Positions 8,620-17,052 of a stretch of 64,000 bases of DNA are shown here, piece by piece; within the stretch, counting starts at the first letter, position 1; every line of letters starts with the position of its first letter. Location: contig NZ_OZ242342.1 of NCBI RefSeq assembly GCF_965208555.1, forward strand, positions 992,001-1,056,000. The letters are read 5' to 3'. Position numbers and translations under genes: made by a program. Under the pieces are notes generated by a model. It ran no database searches, had not been told where the DNA came from, and worked only from the letters and a program-made list of their open reading frames with translations. This stretch comes from Poriferisodalis sp965208555 (GTDB lineage: Bacteria; Actinomycetota; Acidimicrobiia; Acidimicrobiales; Poriferisodalaceae).

Positions 8620-9786
8620 CTAGTACGAGCGAGGCAGGCCGAGCACCTTGGACGACACGAAGTTCAGCACCATCTCCTGGCTGACGGGTGCGATCTTCAT
8701 CAGCCTCGCCTCGCGCCAGTAGCGCTCCACGTCGTACTCCTTGGCGTAGCCGAAGCCCCCGTGGGTCTGCATGGCCCGGTCGGCGCATTCGAACGCCGCC
8801 TCCGACGCCAGATACTTGGCCAGATTGGCCTGCTCGCCGCAGCTGAGGCCGTTGTCATAGCGCCACGACGCGTCACGGACGACCAGTTCGGCAGCATGCA
8901 GTCGGGCGTGGCTGTCTGCCAAGGGGAAGGCGATGCCCTGGTTCTGACCGATCGGACGACCGAAGATCACGCGACTCTTGGCGTACTCCGCGGCGCGGCG
9001 CAGCGCGACCCGGCCGATGCCCAGCGCCTCGCCGGAGATCAGGATCCGCTCCGGATTGAGACCGTCGAGGATGTAGCGGAAACCTTCGCCTTCCTCGCCG
9101 ACCCGGCGGTCCACCGGCACCCGCAGCCCGTCGTAGCGGACCTCGCACGAGACCACCGCATTGCGGCCCACCTTGGGGATCGGCGTGATGTCGACCGCAG
9201 GGTCCTGCAGATCCACCAGCAGCAAGGTCATGCCCTGGGTCGGGCCGTCGCACAGCTCCTTGGGCGTGGTGCGCACCAGCAGCAGGCACACATCGCAGTA
9301 GGGGGCCTTGGTGGTCCATACCTTGGCTCCGGTGATCACGTACTCATCACCGTCACGCTCGGCCCGGGTGCGGATCGACGTGGTGTCGGTTCCGGCATCG
9401 GGCTCGGTGACGCCGAAGGCGGCATGGATGGAGCCGTCGGCAACGCCCGGCAGGATCTCTTTGGCCAGCGCTTCCGAGCCGTACTTGCGCACCGGCTCCA
9501 TGCCAAAGATCGACAGGTGCAGAGCCGAGCAGCCGTTCATGGCGGCGCCGCTGGCCGCCACCTCCTCCAGCACGATCGATGCCTCGGTGATGCCTTGGCC
9601 GCCACCGCCGTACTCCTCCGGAATGGCGATGCCGACCCAGCCTCCCTCGGCCATTGCGTTGTAGAAGTCCCAGGGGAACTCGTGCTGCTCGTCGCGTTCG
9701 CGCCAGTACTCGTCGGGGAAATCTGCACAGACGCGCCGCACGCCCTCGCGGATCGCCTCGTGGTCCTCGTTGTGGGTGAAGTCCAT
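8620..9786 (-). CDS. Acyl-CoA dehydrogenase
   Basis: FAD-dependent acyl-CoA dehydrogenase of 388 residues, the normal family length. It shows the FAD/substrate signature AAFGVTEPDAGTDTTSI, then GAKVWTTKA, GRPIGQNQGIAFPLAD, and the C-terminal MQTHGGFGYAKEYDVERYWREAR signature where the FAD adenine and dimer contacts lie. It resembles short-branched or medium-chain enzymes and may act in fatty-acid or amino-acid breakdown; the exact substrate is unknown. It sits within the Cox accessory genes on the same strand, between the XdhC halves and the MobA-like gene, an unusual insertion in such a group. Confidence 0.92.
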   Translation of the reverse strand: MDFTHNEDHEAIREGVRRVCADFPDEYWRERDEQHEFPWDFYNAMAEGGWVGIAIPEEYGGGGQGITEASIVLEEVAASGAAMNGCSALHLSIFGMEPVRKYGSEALAKEILPGVADGSIHAAFGVTEPDAGTDTTSIRTRAERDGDEYVITGAKVWTTKAPYCDVCLLLVRTTPKELCDGPTQGMTLLLVDLQDPAVDITPIPKVGRNAVVSCEVRYDGLRVPVDRRVGEEGEGFRYILDGLNPERILISGEALGIGRVALRRAAEYAKSRVIFGRPIGQNQGIAFPLADSHARLHAAELVVRDASWRYDNGLSCGEQANLAKYLASEAAFECADRAMQTHGGFGYAKEYDVERYWREARLMKIAPVSQEMVLNFVSSKVLGLPRSY

Positions 9787-9819
9787 CGCGCTGACGCTAC
9801 CGGGCCGCTGCCGCCGGGT

Positions 9820-10662
9820 TCAGTGGATGCGGCCGTGGCCGTCTTTGAGCCTCGGGGCTTGGCGGCCGGTGTGGGAGGCGATGATCTCGGCCACTATCGA
9901 GACCGCGGTTTCCTCGGGGGTACGGCCGCCGATGTCGAGGCCGATGGGGGCCATGACGCGCTCGAGCTCTTCATCGGTGACGCCGGCCTCCCGGAGGCGC
10001 TCAGTTCGTTTCTGGTGGGTGGTGCGGGAACCCATCGCGCCGAGGTAGCCGACCCGGGTGGGCAGGGCACCCACGATGGCCGGGACATCAAACTTGTGGT
10101 CATGGGTGAGCACGCAGACTGCGTCTCGTGGGCCGAGGTCGTCGCCGATACGGTCGAGCAGGCGGTTCGGCCAGTCCACCACCACTTCGTCGGCCATCGG
10201 GAAGCGGCGCTTGGTCGCGAACACCTCCCGTGCGTCGCACACCGTGACGCGGTAGCCGAGCAGCTTGGCCTGGGAGGCGAGTGCCCTCGTGAAGTCGACG
10301 GCACCGAAGATGACCATGTGCGGGCGGCGCGCATGGCACTCCACGAACACGCTGACGTCCATCTGGCGCGCTTCGCCGTGCTGGCCATAATGACGCACTT
10401 CGCTGATGCCAGCGTCAAGCATGCCGAGTGCGTCGCGCTCGGCTACCCGGTCGAGGTCGGCGTCGCCGAGCGTGCCGCGCGTGGGCTCATCGGGTCGCAC
10501 GAGGAGCTTGGCGCCCGCCTGCGGGCGCACATTCGACACAGCGCCCGCCCGCGGGCGCACATCGGACACAGCGCCCGTGTCAGGGCCTTCGATGATTGTG
10601 GCCAGAGCGACGGGCTCCTCGGCCCTGATGGCATCCCGGAACTCCTCGTAGATGGTGCTCAC
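9820..10662 (-). CDS. XdhC/CoxI family protein, C-terminal Rossmann domain half
   Basis: Carries the Rossmann domain of XdhC/CoxI maturation factors, which bind molybdenum cofactor and hand it to the hydroxylase. The domain motifs are HMVIFGAVDFTRALASQAKL, VTVCDAREVFATKRRFP, DAVCVLTHDHKFDVP and VGYLGAMGSRTTHQKR, ending in GLDIGGRTPEETAVSIVAEI. It normally follows an XdhC N-terminal domain, which here is a separate gene overlapping by GTGA. The N-terminal part contains two copies of a decapeptide (GAVSDVRPRA/GAVSNVRPQA) made by a 30-bp DNA duplication. The order fits a maturation role for the CoxMS enzyme. Confidence 0.85.
   Translation of the reverse strand: MSTIYEEFRDAIRAEEPVALATIIEGPDTGAVSDVRPRAGAVSNVRPQAGAKLLVRPDEPTRGTLGDADLDRVAERDALGMLDAGISEVRHYGQHGEARQMDVSVFVECHARRPHMVIFGAVDFTRALASQAKLLGYRVTVCDAREVFATKRRFPMADEVVVDWPNRLLDRIGDDLGPRDAVCVLTHDHKFDVPAIVGALPTRVGYLGAMGSRTTHQKRTERLREAGVTDEELERVMAPIGLDIGGRTPEETAVSIVAEIIASHTGRQAPRLKDGHGRIH
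10511..10570. repeat. Two 30-bp tandem repeats with internal palindrome, inside the xdhC-like gene
   Basis: Units 10511-10540 and 10541-10570 differ at a few positions, and a third partial copy begins at 10571. Unit 1 contains gcgcccgc-ct-gcgggcgc, an inverted repeat able to form a hairpin. The period of 30 preserves the reading frame and adds ten residues per copy. Confidence 0.9.
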
Positions 10663-10976
10663 CAGTCGAGTTCCTCCACGAACAGGTGGATGGTGCCGCC
10701 GCAGGTCAACCCGACCGCGAACGCCTCGTCGTCGCTGTAGCCGAACGTGGTGATGCCCGGGCCTCGCCTGCCGCCCAGCAGCTCAAGGGCTTCGCCCACC
10801 ACAGCGCCTTCGACGCAGCCGCCCGAGACCGAGCCAGCGACCTCGCCCTCTTCGTTCACGGCCATCGCTGCCCCTGGGTCGCGTGGCCCCGAGCCCTCGA
10901 TGTCCACCACCCGGGCGATGGCTACCCGCTGGCCCGCAGTCCGCCAGCGGTCGATGTCGTCCAAGATCTCGTCCAT
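10659..10976 (-). CDS. XdhC/CoxI N-terminal domain protein
   Basis: Protein of 105 residues matching only the N-terminal XdhC_CoxI domain. It has ARVVDIEGSGPRDPGAAMAV and the signature GSVSGGCVEGAVVGEALELL, where the conserved Cys contacts the molybdenum centre in family members, followed by FGLTCGG-type motif AVGLTCGGTIHLFVEEL. It ends in GTGA overlap with the Rossmann-domain half, so both are likely made together and act as one split XdhC. The start ATG at 10976 gives a natural short leader (MDEILDDIDRWRTAGQ). Confidence in family is high; the partner hydroxylase is inferred. Confidence 0.85.
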   Translation of the reverse strand: MDEILDDIDRWRTAGQRVAIARVVDIEGSGPRDPGAAMAVNEEGEVAGSVSGGCVEGAVVGEALELLGGRRGPGITTFGYSDDEAFAVGLTCGGTIHLFVEELDW

Positions 10977-11051
10977 GTGCCCAGTCTCCCCAATTCCATA
11001 GTTGATGCGTCGGAAGGTTGTGCGTCGGGTGATCGTGCGGTGCGGCCCGCC

Positions 11052-12221
11052 TCACGCCGCGATGGCAGCGGCAAGTTGTTCGAGCGAGTCAAAGGAATGA
11101 CCCTCGATGAACTCGTCGACATGAGGCAGGGCCGCAGCCATGCCACGGGCCAGCGGCGCGTAGCCAGGAGTGTGCTTGAGCGGATTGACCCACACCAGCC
11201 GGTGAGTGACCAAGTGCAGGCGGGCCATCTGCTCGGCCAGCTCGTCGGGTGCACCGCGGTCCCAACCGTCGGAGCAGATCACCACAATGGCCCCGCGCGC
11301 ATGGCCCCGCACGCCCCAACGATCGTTGAACTCGTGCAGCGTCGCGCCGAGCCGGGTGCCGCCCGACCAGTCCTGTACCGAGTCGGCAGCGGCCTTCAAG
11401 CCGGCGTCGGGATCACGCGAGGACAGCTCGCGGGTGACCCGGGTGAGCCGCGTGCCGATAGTGAATGCCTCCACCCGGGTGCGGCCGATCACGGCTGCGT
11501 GAGCGAATCGCACGAGTGCTCGGGCGTAGGGCTCCATGGACCCCGACACGTCGAGCAGCAGCACTAGGCGGCGCGGCTTTCGATCGCCGATGAGGAACTC
11601 GCGGCGGATGGCCTCGCCGCCGGTGCGCAAGGCACGCCGAATGGTGCGACGCAGGTCCGGACGCCGAGACATACGTTTGGCCCGCACGGCCCGCCGCGAG
11701 CGGCGGGTGACTGCCTGGAAGCGCAGCTCGCCCATCAGGGCGTGCAGCTCAGACAGCTCGCCATCGCTGCAATCGGCGAAGTCCTTGTGGCGCAGCGTCT
11801 CGACATCGCTGTAGCGGACCCGCAGAGTCGGCCCGGCATCGGGCTCGTCACCGTCGCCTGGCGGCGCTGCGCCGCTGTCGTCGTCAGTGTCGGTGGCCAG
11901 CGTCACCGAGATTGGCGGCAGCTCGACCACGATCCCACTCGGAGCACGGCCTTCCCAGAAAACTGCGAAGGCCCGGTCGTAGACGCCGATGTCGGCCGGA
12001 CTGCCGACCAGCGTGGCGCGGCCTGCCCAGTACACATCCTCGCGGTTGGCAACTCCCAACAGCCGCAGCGCTTCAGTGAACGCCATGACACGGCGGATGG
12101 TGACGACCAACCCCGCTCCACGCAGGATCGACGAGAACGCCGAGGCCAAGCGCTCAGGCTCGTTGACGTGCTCGTCAGGCGCCGACGGCGGTGCACCGAG
12201 ATCGGTGCCACCGGCGCCCAC
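11052..12221 (-). CDS. CoxE-like VWA domain protein
   Basis: CO dehydrogenase accessory protein family with a C-terminal von Willebrand A domain. The MIDAS motif is LLLDVSGSMEPYARALVRFA near residue 235, followed by RTRVEAFTIGTRLTRVTREL and IVVICSDGWDRGAPDELAEQM. The N-terminal half has the CoxE-type FTEALRLLGVANREDVYWAGRATLV. CoxE works with the AAA+ ATPase CoxD to build the active copper-sulfur site in form I CO dehydrogenases. The upstream gene, separated by about 5 bases, is exactly that MoxR/CoxD ATPase. The GTG start is followed by a Gly/Pro-rich leader, so a slightly later start is possible. Confidence 0.88.
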   Translation of the reverse strand: MGAGGTDLGAPPSAPDEHVNEPERLASAFSSILRGAGLVVTIRRVMAFTEALRLLGVANREDVYWAGRATLVGSPADIGVYDRAFAVFWEGRAPSGIVVELPPISVTLATDTDDDSGAAPPGDGDEPDAGPTLRVRYSDVETLRHKDFADCSDGELSELHALMGELRFQAVTRRSRRAVRAKRMSRRPDLRRTIRRALRTGGEAIRREFLIGDRKPRRLVLLLDVSGSMEPYARALVRFAHAAVIGRTRVEAFTIGTRLTRVTRELSSRDPDAGLKAAADSVQDWSGGTRLGATLHEFNDRWGVRGHARGAIVVICSDGWDRGAPDELAEQMARLHLVTHRLVWVNPLKHTPGYAPLARGMAAALPHVDEFIEGHSFDSLEQLAAAIAA

Positions 12222-12226
12222 GGCTC

Positions 12227-13132
12227 TCAGGCCTCGGCGACGGCGGCCATGATCATCTCCATCCCGACCGACGTGACCCGCTGCTGGTCCTCGCGGTACT
12301 TCAGCACCGTTCCCAGCGTGGCCTCGAGCATGGGAGTGTCCAGCTCGGCTGCACCGAGACGCCCCAGCGCCGTGGCCCAGTCGATGGTCTCGGCCACGCC
12401 AGGAGGCTTGTACAGCCGCATCTCGCGCATCACCGACACGGCAGAGGCCACTTGCCGTGCAAGTGCGCCGTCGACATCGGGCAGCTTGAGCTTGACGATC
12501 TCGACCTCACGGTCCACTGACGGGTGCGAGACCCAGTGGTACAGGCAGCGGCGCTTGAGGGCGTCGTGCACATCGCGGGTCCGGTTGGAGGTGACCACCA
12601 CGAGCGGCGGCCGGGCCGCCGTGATCGTGCCCAGCTCGGGCACGGTGACCGTGAAGTCGGACAGCACCTCCAGCAGGAATGCCTCGAACTCGTCGTCGGC
12701 GCGGTCGACCTCGTCGATCAGCAGCACGGCGGGCGTGGCATCGTCGTGGTCGATGGCCCGCAGCAGCGGCCGGCGTATCAGGAAGCGTTCCGAATACAGC
12801 TCGTCCTCGATGGCCTCGGCGTCGGCCGCAGCGCGCCCTGCAGCCTCGGCAGTGCGCAAGTGGAGGAGCTGGCGCGTGTAGTCCCATTCGTAGAGCGCCT
12901 GAGCGGCATCGATGCCCTCGTAGCACTGCAGGCGGATGAACTCCCCGCCGATCCAGGCCGCGAGCACTTTGGCCAACTCGGTCTTGCCCACGCCGGCATC
13001 GCCCTCCAAGAAGAGGGGCCGGCCCATCGTGACCGACAGGTACACCACCGTCGACAGCCCCTCGTCGGGCAGGTAACCGTGCTCGGTCAGCGCCGCCGAG
13101 ACATCAGCAGTGGTACTGGGCGCCGTGAACAC
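12227..13132 (-). CDS. MoxR-type AAA+ ATPase (CoxD-like)
   Basis: AAA+ ATPase of about 300 residues. Walker A is EGDAGVGKTELAK, Walker B is PAVLLIDEVDRAD, and sensor-type VVVTSNRTRDVHDALKRRCLYHW is present, as in MoxR/CoxD chaperone ATPases. The partner VWA protein lies immediately downstream. Together they are the CoxD-CoxE pair used in maturation of the molybdenum-copper CO dehydrogenase and related enzymes. The GTG at 13132 was taken as start; a TTG three codons earlier is possible. This is the first gene of the accessory set on the minus strand after the TPR gene. Confidence 0.88.
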   Translation of the reverse strand: MFTAPSTTADVSAALTEHGYLPDEGLSTVVYLSVTMGRPLFLEGDAGVGKTELAKVLAAWIGGEFIRLQCYEGIDAAQALYEWDYTRQLLHLRTAEAAGRAAADAEAIEDELYSERFLIRRPLLRAIDHDDATPAVLLIDEVDRADDEFEAFLLEVLSDFTVTVPELGTITAARPPLVVVTSNRTRDVHDALKRRCLYHWVSHPSVDREVEIVKLKLPDVDGALARQVASAVSVMREMRLYKPPGVAETIDWATALGRLGAAELDTPMLEATLGTVLKYREDQQRVTSVGMEMIMAAVAEA

Positions 13133-13178
13133 AGCGGCCAAGGCTACGGCTTCACCTACGGCTCAGCCTCCGGCCGCT

Positions 13179-14846
13179 CTATGAGGTCGTCTCCAACCGG
13201 CAGAAGCAGGAGGCGGTGATGGGCACATCTGCCCGTGCGATGGCGAGATCGAGGCGCTGGCGGATCAGCGGCTCCTCCACCGTCTCTCCCCGGCGTGCGA
13301 GGCATTCGTGCAGCCCGTGCAGGCTCCAGACGTTGTCGGGATGCTGGCAGGGCCGGCGCAGCTGGTCGTCCAGGCCCAGATCGGCGCGGTACAGCGCCTC
13401 GGCCTCGTCGAACTGGCCCTGCTCCGACAGCAGCGCAGCCAAGGCGTGGCGGGTGGGCTGCATCCAGCCCCAGGGCTCGTCGTAGGGCAGGTTGTCGTCG
13501 AGTTCCACCGCGTGGCGAAGATGGTCGAAGGCGACATCGAAGTTGCCACACCGGTACTCCACCTCGCCGTTCAGCATGGCCTCGGCCACGGTCAGGATGT
13601 CCAGACCCGTGTTGTTGAACAGCGTGCGGCTGGGCAGCACCTGAGCCTTGGCAGCCAGGAACTCCTCGCGTTCGGCCAGCGCGTCGTCGACCTGGCTCAG
13701 CGAGGCGAAGGCCACTGTGCGTGCATAACGCATCATCGCAGTGGTGACGCAATAGAACTGCTGGTCGAAGGGCAGGTGCTGGCTGAGGATCTCATGCCAC
13801 CTGCCGAAGCGCACGTACACGTGCTGCTTGATCGCCACGAACCCCTCCAGCCAGTCGGCCATCGGCGGCGAACCGGTCCGCAGCAGGTTCTCGGGCAGCG
13901 TGCGGTTCATCTCTTCGGCCGCTTCCAGGGCAGGGGCGTACTGGCCGGCCAGCATCGCCCCGTACACCTTGAAGTGGTAGTCGTGGCAGCGGTAGGCCGA
14001 GTAGAAGTTCATCGGACCCTTGAAGTCCAGGTACTTGCGATCGGCGACGATCGCGGCCGAGTTGCGCGTCACGACGTTGTGGTAGTGGCCGCACAGCACA
14101 TCGATGTGGGTCGGCATGTGGACGAGGTGGCCGGCGTCGGGCGCCAGATCGACCAGGCGGTCGCCGGCAGCCAGCGCCCGCTCGGGATGCGGCGACATCT
14201 CCATGAGGTGGATGTACATGTGCAGCAGGCCCAGGTGGCTGTTGGCGCCATCGGCGTCGAGAGTGTCGAACGCAGTCTCCAGCACGTCGACTGCCTCGAG
14301 CGTGCCCGCACCCTCTGCCGGATCGCCCGTGATCAGATTCCACAACTCCCACGGCGTCCGGTTCATGATCGCCTCGGCGAACAGGGCGCAGACATCGAGG
14401 TCGTCACGATGACTCCGGTAGACCTCGCGCATGGCGTCTGCGTAGGCGTCGTTCCATCGCCCGAAGTCGTCCTCGCCAGGCACCTCGGGATCGGCCGGGT
14501 AGCGATGCGCCAGCGCGCCAATCAGGGCCCGTTCGAGATCGCCGGCGCCGGCCGCAGCGTCCTCGGCAGCGGCCGCCTCGGCACGGGCACGCGCCAACGA
14601 CGAGCGCAGGTCTTCGGCGTCGAACTCCTCCCACGGCTTGTTGTAGTTCGGTCCGATGGCGTACGCGATGCCCCAGTGCGCCATCGCGAAGCCGAGATCG
14701 TGCAGGAGTGCACGCTCGAAGCAGGCGATCGCCTCTTCGTGATGGAACCCGTAGCACCACGCCATGCCGCGGTCGAACCACAGCTGGGCCTCGGCGTCAG
14801 ACGTCGTCACCGGCCAGCGGTACGAACCCAGATCGAAGTAGGCCAC
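13179..14846 (-). CDS. Tetratricopeptide repeat protein
   Basis: Soluble protein of 555 residues with TPR-like helical pairs. The N-terminal LWFDRGMAWCYGFHHEEAIACFERALLHD and MAHWGIAYAIGPNYNKPWEEF follow the pattern of a widespread but uncharacterised TPR family. A His-rich middle (GHLVHMPTHIDVLCGHYHNVV) with several conserved His and the repeats near residues 430-500 are notable. No signal peptide or membrane helix is visible. The upstream region (14847-15002) contains an A/T-rich stretch unlike the surroundings, probably its promoter. No defined activity can be assigned. Confidence 0.8.
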   Translation of the reverse strand: MAYFDLGSYRWPVTTSDAEAQLWFDRGMAWCYGFHHEEAIACFERALLHDLGFAMAHWGIAYAIGPNYNKPWEEFDAEDLRSSLARARAEAAAAEDAAAGAGDLERALIGALAHRYPADPEVPGEDDFGRWNDAYADAMREVYRSHRDDLDVCALFAEAIMNRTPWELWNLITGDPAEGAGTLEAVDVLETAFDTLDADGANSHLGLLHMYIHLMEMSPHPERALAAGDRLVDLAPDAGHLVHMPTHIDVLCGHYHNVVTRNSAAIVADRKYLDFKGPMNFYSAYRCHDYHFKVYGAMLAGQYAPALEAAEEMNRTLPENLLRTGSPPMADWLEGFVAIKQHVYVRFGRWHEILSQHLPFDQQFYCVTTAMMRYARTVAFASLSQVDDALAEREEFLAAKAQVLPSRTLFNNTGLDILTVAEAMLNGEVEYRCGNFDVAFDHLRHAVELDDNLPYDEPWGWMQPTRHALAALLSEQGQFDEAEALYRADLGLDDQLRRPCQHPDNVWSLHGLHECLARRGETVEEPLIRQRLDLAIARADVPITASCFCRLETTS

Positions 14847-15002
14847 CGTCGTTGCCCGAGTCCTTCCGTCAGGAGACGCTGCTCGCCAGTGTCCTGTCGG
14901 TCTCCGATTTTTTCACAACATCTCTCATGAAATCGAACAATCACATGAACAGATTTCACTTTGGGGATGCAGGCAGGTGCAGGCTCCCGCAACGAACGAT
15001 GC

Positions 15003-15830
15003 TCAGCCGAGAGCGATCATCGACGTGCCGGTCAGCGCCGCGGCAATGCCGATGACTTGCCACCAGCGCAGCGTGTCGTCGTCGAACAGCACCGCCAAGG
15101 CGATCGTCACCACCGGATAGAGGGACGCAGCTACCGCTACTTCGCTGAGCGGACCTCGTTGCAGCCCGGCAATGAAGGCGCCCATGCCCGCTCCGCCAGC
15201 AACGCCGCCGGCGAAGCCGGCAAGACGGAGCGACGGGGGCAGGATCTGCGGTATCCGCCGGACCCTGGTCACTGCCAGCATGCACGCCAATGCCGCCATG
15301 CGCTGGCTGACTGCAGGCCACATGCCGCTGTCCAGGCTGGTCTCGCCCAACAGCACCGTCGCCGTCGCGAACGAGACTCCCGCCAGGAGAGCAAAGGCGA
15401 TGCCCCGCCTGATGTCGCCTCGCAGATCCGGCACGATCACCGCGGCCAGCAGCCCGGCGATGGTCACGGCGATGCCTGCGGCCGCAACCGACGAGGGCCG
15501 CTCGCCGACGCCGAGCCCGTATGCCAGCGGCCCCAGCGCAGTGGACGCTGCCACCACCGGCGAGGCAATCGCCGCCGACGACACGGCCATGCTGTGCCAC
15601 ATCGCCGAGAGCGCAAGCGCCATCAGCACGCCCGAGGCCGCACCAAGCGCGAGCGAGGCGCCGATGGCAGAACTCGGCACCAGCAACAGCAGAACCACCG
15701 TCACGACCAAGCCGCCCATGAACGCGGTGCCGACCGCGGTCATGGCGCGGGCGCGCCGGCTGCAGTAGCGACCGAAGTAGTCGGATACGCCGATCAGGAC
15801 CGACGCCGCAGCACCCAGCAGCACCGGCAT
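15003..15830 (-). CDS. EamA/DMT-family transporter-like membrane protein
   Basis: Integral membrane protein of 275 residues with about ten hydrophobic segments, the EamA drug/metabolite transporter layout formed by two five-helix halves. Characteristic parts are SDYFGRYCSRRARAMTAV, VVAASTALGPLAYGLGVGE at the end of the first half and SEVAVAASLYPVVTIALAVL before the last helices. The substrate is unknown; family members export amino acids, nucleotides or small metabolites. It is downstream of the galactoside operon on the same strand but separated by 55 bases and a different function, so co-transcription is uncertain. Confidence 0.82.
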   Translation of the reverse strand: MPVLLGAAASVLIGVSDYFGRYCSRRARAMTAVGTAFMGGLVVTVVLLLLVPSSAIGASLALGAASGVLMALALSAMWHSMAVSSAAIASPVVAASTALGPLAYGLGVGERPSSVAAAGIAVTIAGLLAAVIVPDLRGDIRRGIAFALLAGVSFATATVLLGETSLDSGMWPAVSQRMAALACMLAVTRVRRIPQILPPSLRLAGFAGGVAGGAGMGAFIAGLQRGPLSEVAVAASLYPVVTIALAVLFDDDTLRWWQVIGIAAALTGTSMIALG

Positions 15831-15885
15831 GCGATCCGCACGCTAGTTGCGCGTCTCCCTCAGCCTGGCGGCCCCGATGAGCGAC

Positions 15886-17052
15886 TCAGTCGCGAACGAC
15901 GTCGCCAGTCACTTTGTCGAAGAAGTGCATCGCCGACACGTCGATGGCAACTTCCATGCGCTGGCCGACGCGCGCTTCGCTCTGCTGAGCAAACCGGCCC
16001 AGGAAAGCGCTGCCGAGATCTTCAGAGTCATCCGCGTCAGCCGACGGACTGCCGGTCTCTATGCGTTGTACACCGATGTCGAGATGGGCGACGATTTCTG
16101 AGCCGAGCTCTTCGAGGAGCTGTACGCCGGCGACGATGCGTTGGCTGTAGTCCGGAGCGAGTGCCGAGTCATATACGTCGTCTGGACGGATGCCGCACAC
16201 CAGACGCCTTCCCTCGTAAGCACGCAGCGCCGGGCACTCATCGAGAATCGAGAGCGGCAACTCGACACTCTGTGTGCCCATCTCGACGTTGACACCGCTG
16301 CCGCCGACGGAGACAGCCGACTCGAAGAGATTCATCGCCGGTGACCCCACGAACCCAGCGACGAACACATTCGCCGGCCGGCGGTACAGCACCGAGGGCT
16401 TGTCGACTTGCTGGAGCACACCGCCGTTCAGCACTGCCACTCGATCACCCATGGTCATCGCCTCCACCTGGTCATGAGTGACGTAGATGGTGGTCACGCC
16501 GAGGTCTCGCTGGATTCGCAAGATCTCGCTGCGCATGTACACGCGGAGCTTCGCGTCGAGGTTCGACAGCGGTTCGTCCATGAGGAACACCGAGGGCTCA
16601 CGGACAATGGCTCGTCCCATCGCGACACGCTGACGCTGCCCGCCCGACAACGCGGCCGGCTTGCGATCCAGGAACTCGGAGAGATGCAGCACGTCGGCGG
16701 TGCGCTGCACCCGCTGATCGATCTCAGACTTCGGGGTCTTGGCAAGCTTCAGCGGGTAGGCGATGTTCTTGCGCACCGTGAGGTGGGGATACAACGCATA
16801 GTTCTGGAAGACCATGGCGATGTCGCGATCCCGCGGGTGCACCTTGGTCATGTCAGCATCCCCGATACGCAGAGTCCCGCTCGAAATCTCCTCGAGCCCG
16901 GCGACCATTCGCAGCGCCGTGGACTTCCCGCACCCTGATGGCCCGACAAACACGACGAACTCGCCGTCGTCGATGCTCAGGCTCATGGCGTTCACTGCGG
17001 TGACACCCCCCGGATATACCTTCGTCAGATCTGCAAGCTCAACCGTCGCCAT
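15886..17052 (-). CDS. Sugar ABC transporter ATP-binding protein (MsmK/UgpC type)
   Basis: ATPase of about 388 residues for carbohydrate importers. Walker A is FVGPSGCGKSTALRMVAG, the signature is ALSGGQRQRVAMGRAI, Walker B is SVFLMDEPLSNLDAKLR, and a C-terminal OB-fold (TOBE) regulatory region follows residue 240 with GIRPDDVYDSA. The ATG at 17052 has a good AAGGAGA Shine-Dalgarno seven bases ahead, supporting it over an upstream in-frame methionine. It overlaps the end of the membrane protein gene by 14 bases. It energises the two permeases encoded earlier in the operon. Confidence 0.93.
   Translation of the reverse strand: MATVELADLTKVYPGGVTAVNAMSLSIDDGEFVVFVGPSGCGKSTALRMVAGLEEISSGTLRIGDADMTKVHPRDRDIAMVFQNYALYPHLTVRKNIAYPLKLAKTPKSEIDQRVQRTADVLHLSEFLDRKPAALSGGQRQRVAMGRAIVREPSVFLMDEPLSNLDAKLRVYMRSEILRIQRDLGVTTIYVTHDQVEAMTMGDRVAVLNGGVLQQVDKPSVLYRRPANVFVAGFVGSPAMNLFESAVSVGGSGVNVEMGTQSVELPLSILDECPALRAYEGRRLVCGIRPDDVYDSALAPDYSQRIVAGVQLLEELGSEIVAHLDIGVQRIETGSPSADADDSEDLGSAFLGRFAQQSEARVGQRMEVAIDVSAMHFFDKVTGDVVRD

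Noticed and set aside
8761..10740. Long plus-strand open frame of about 659 codons
   Set aside because: It lies antisense to acyl-CoA dehydrogenase and the XdhC half, has no family motif and is typical of GC-rich shadow frames.
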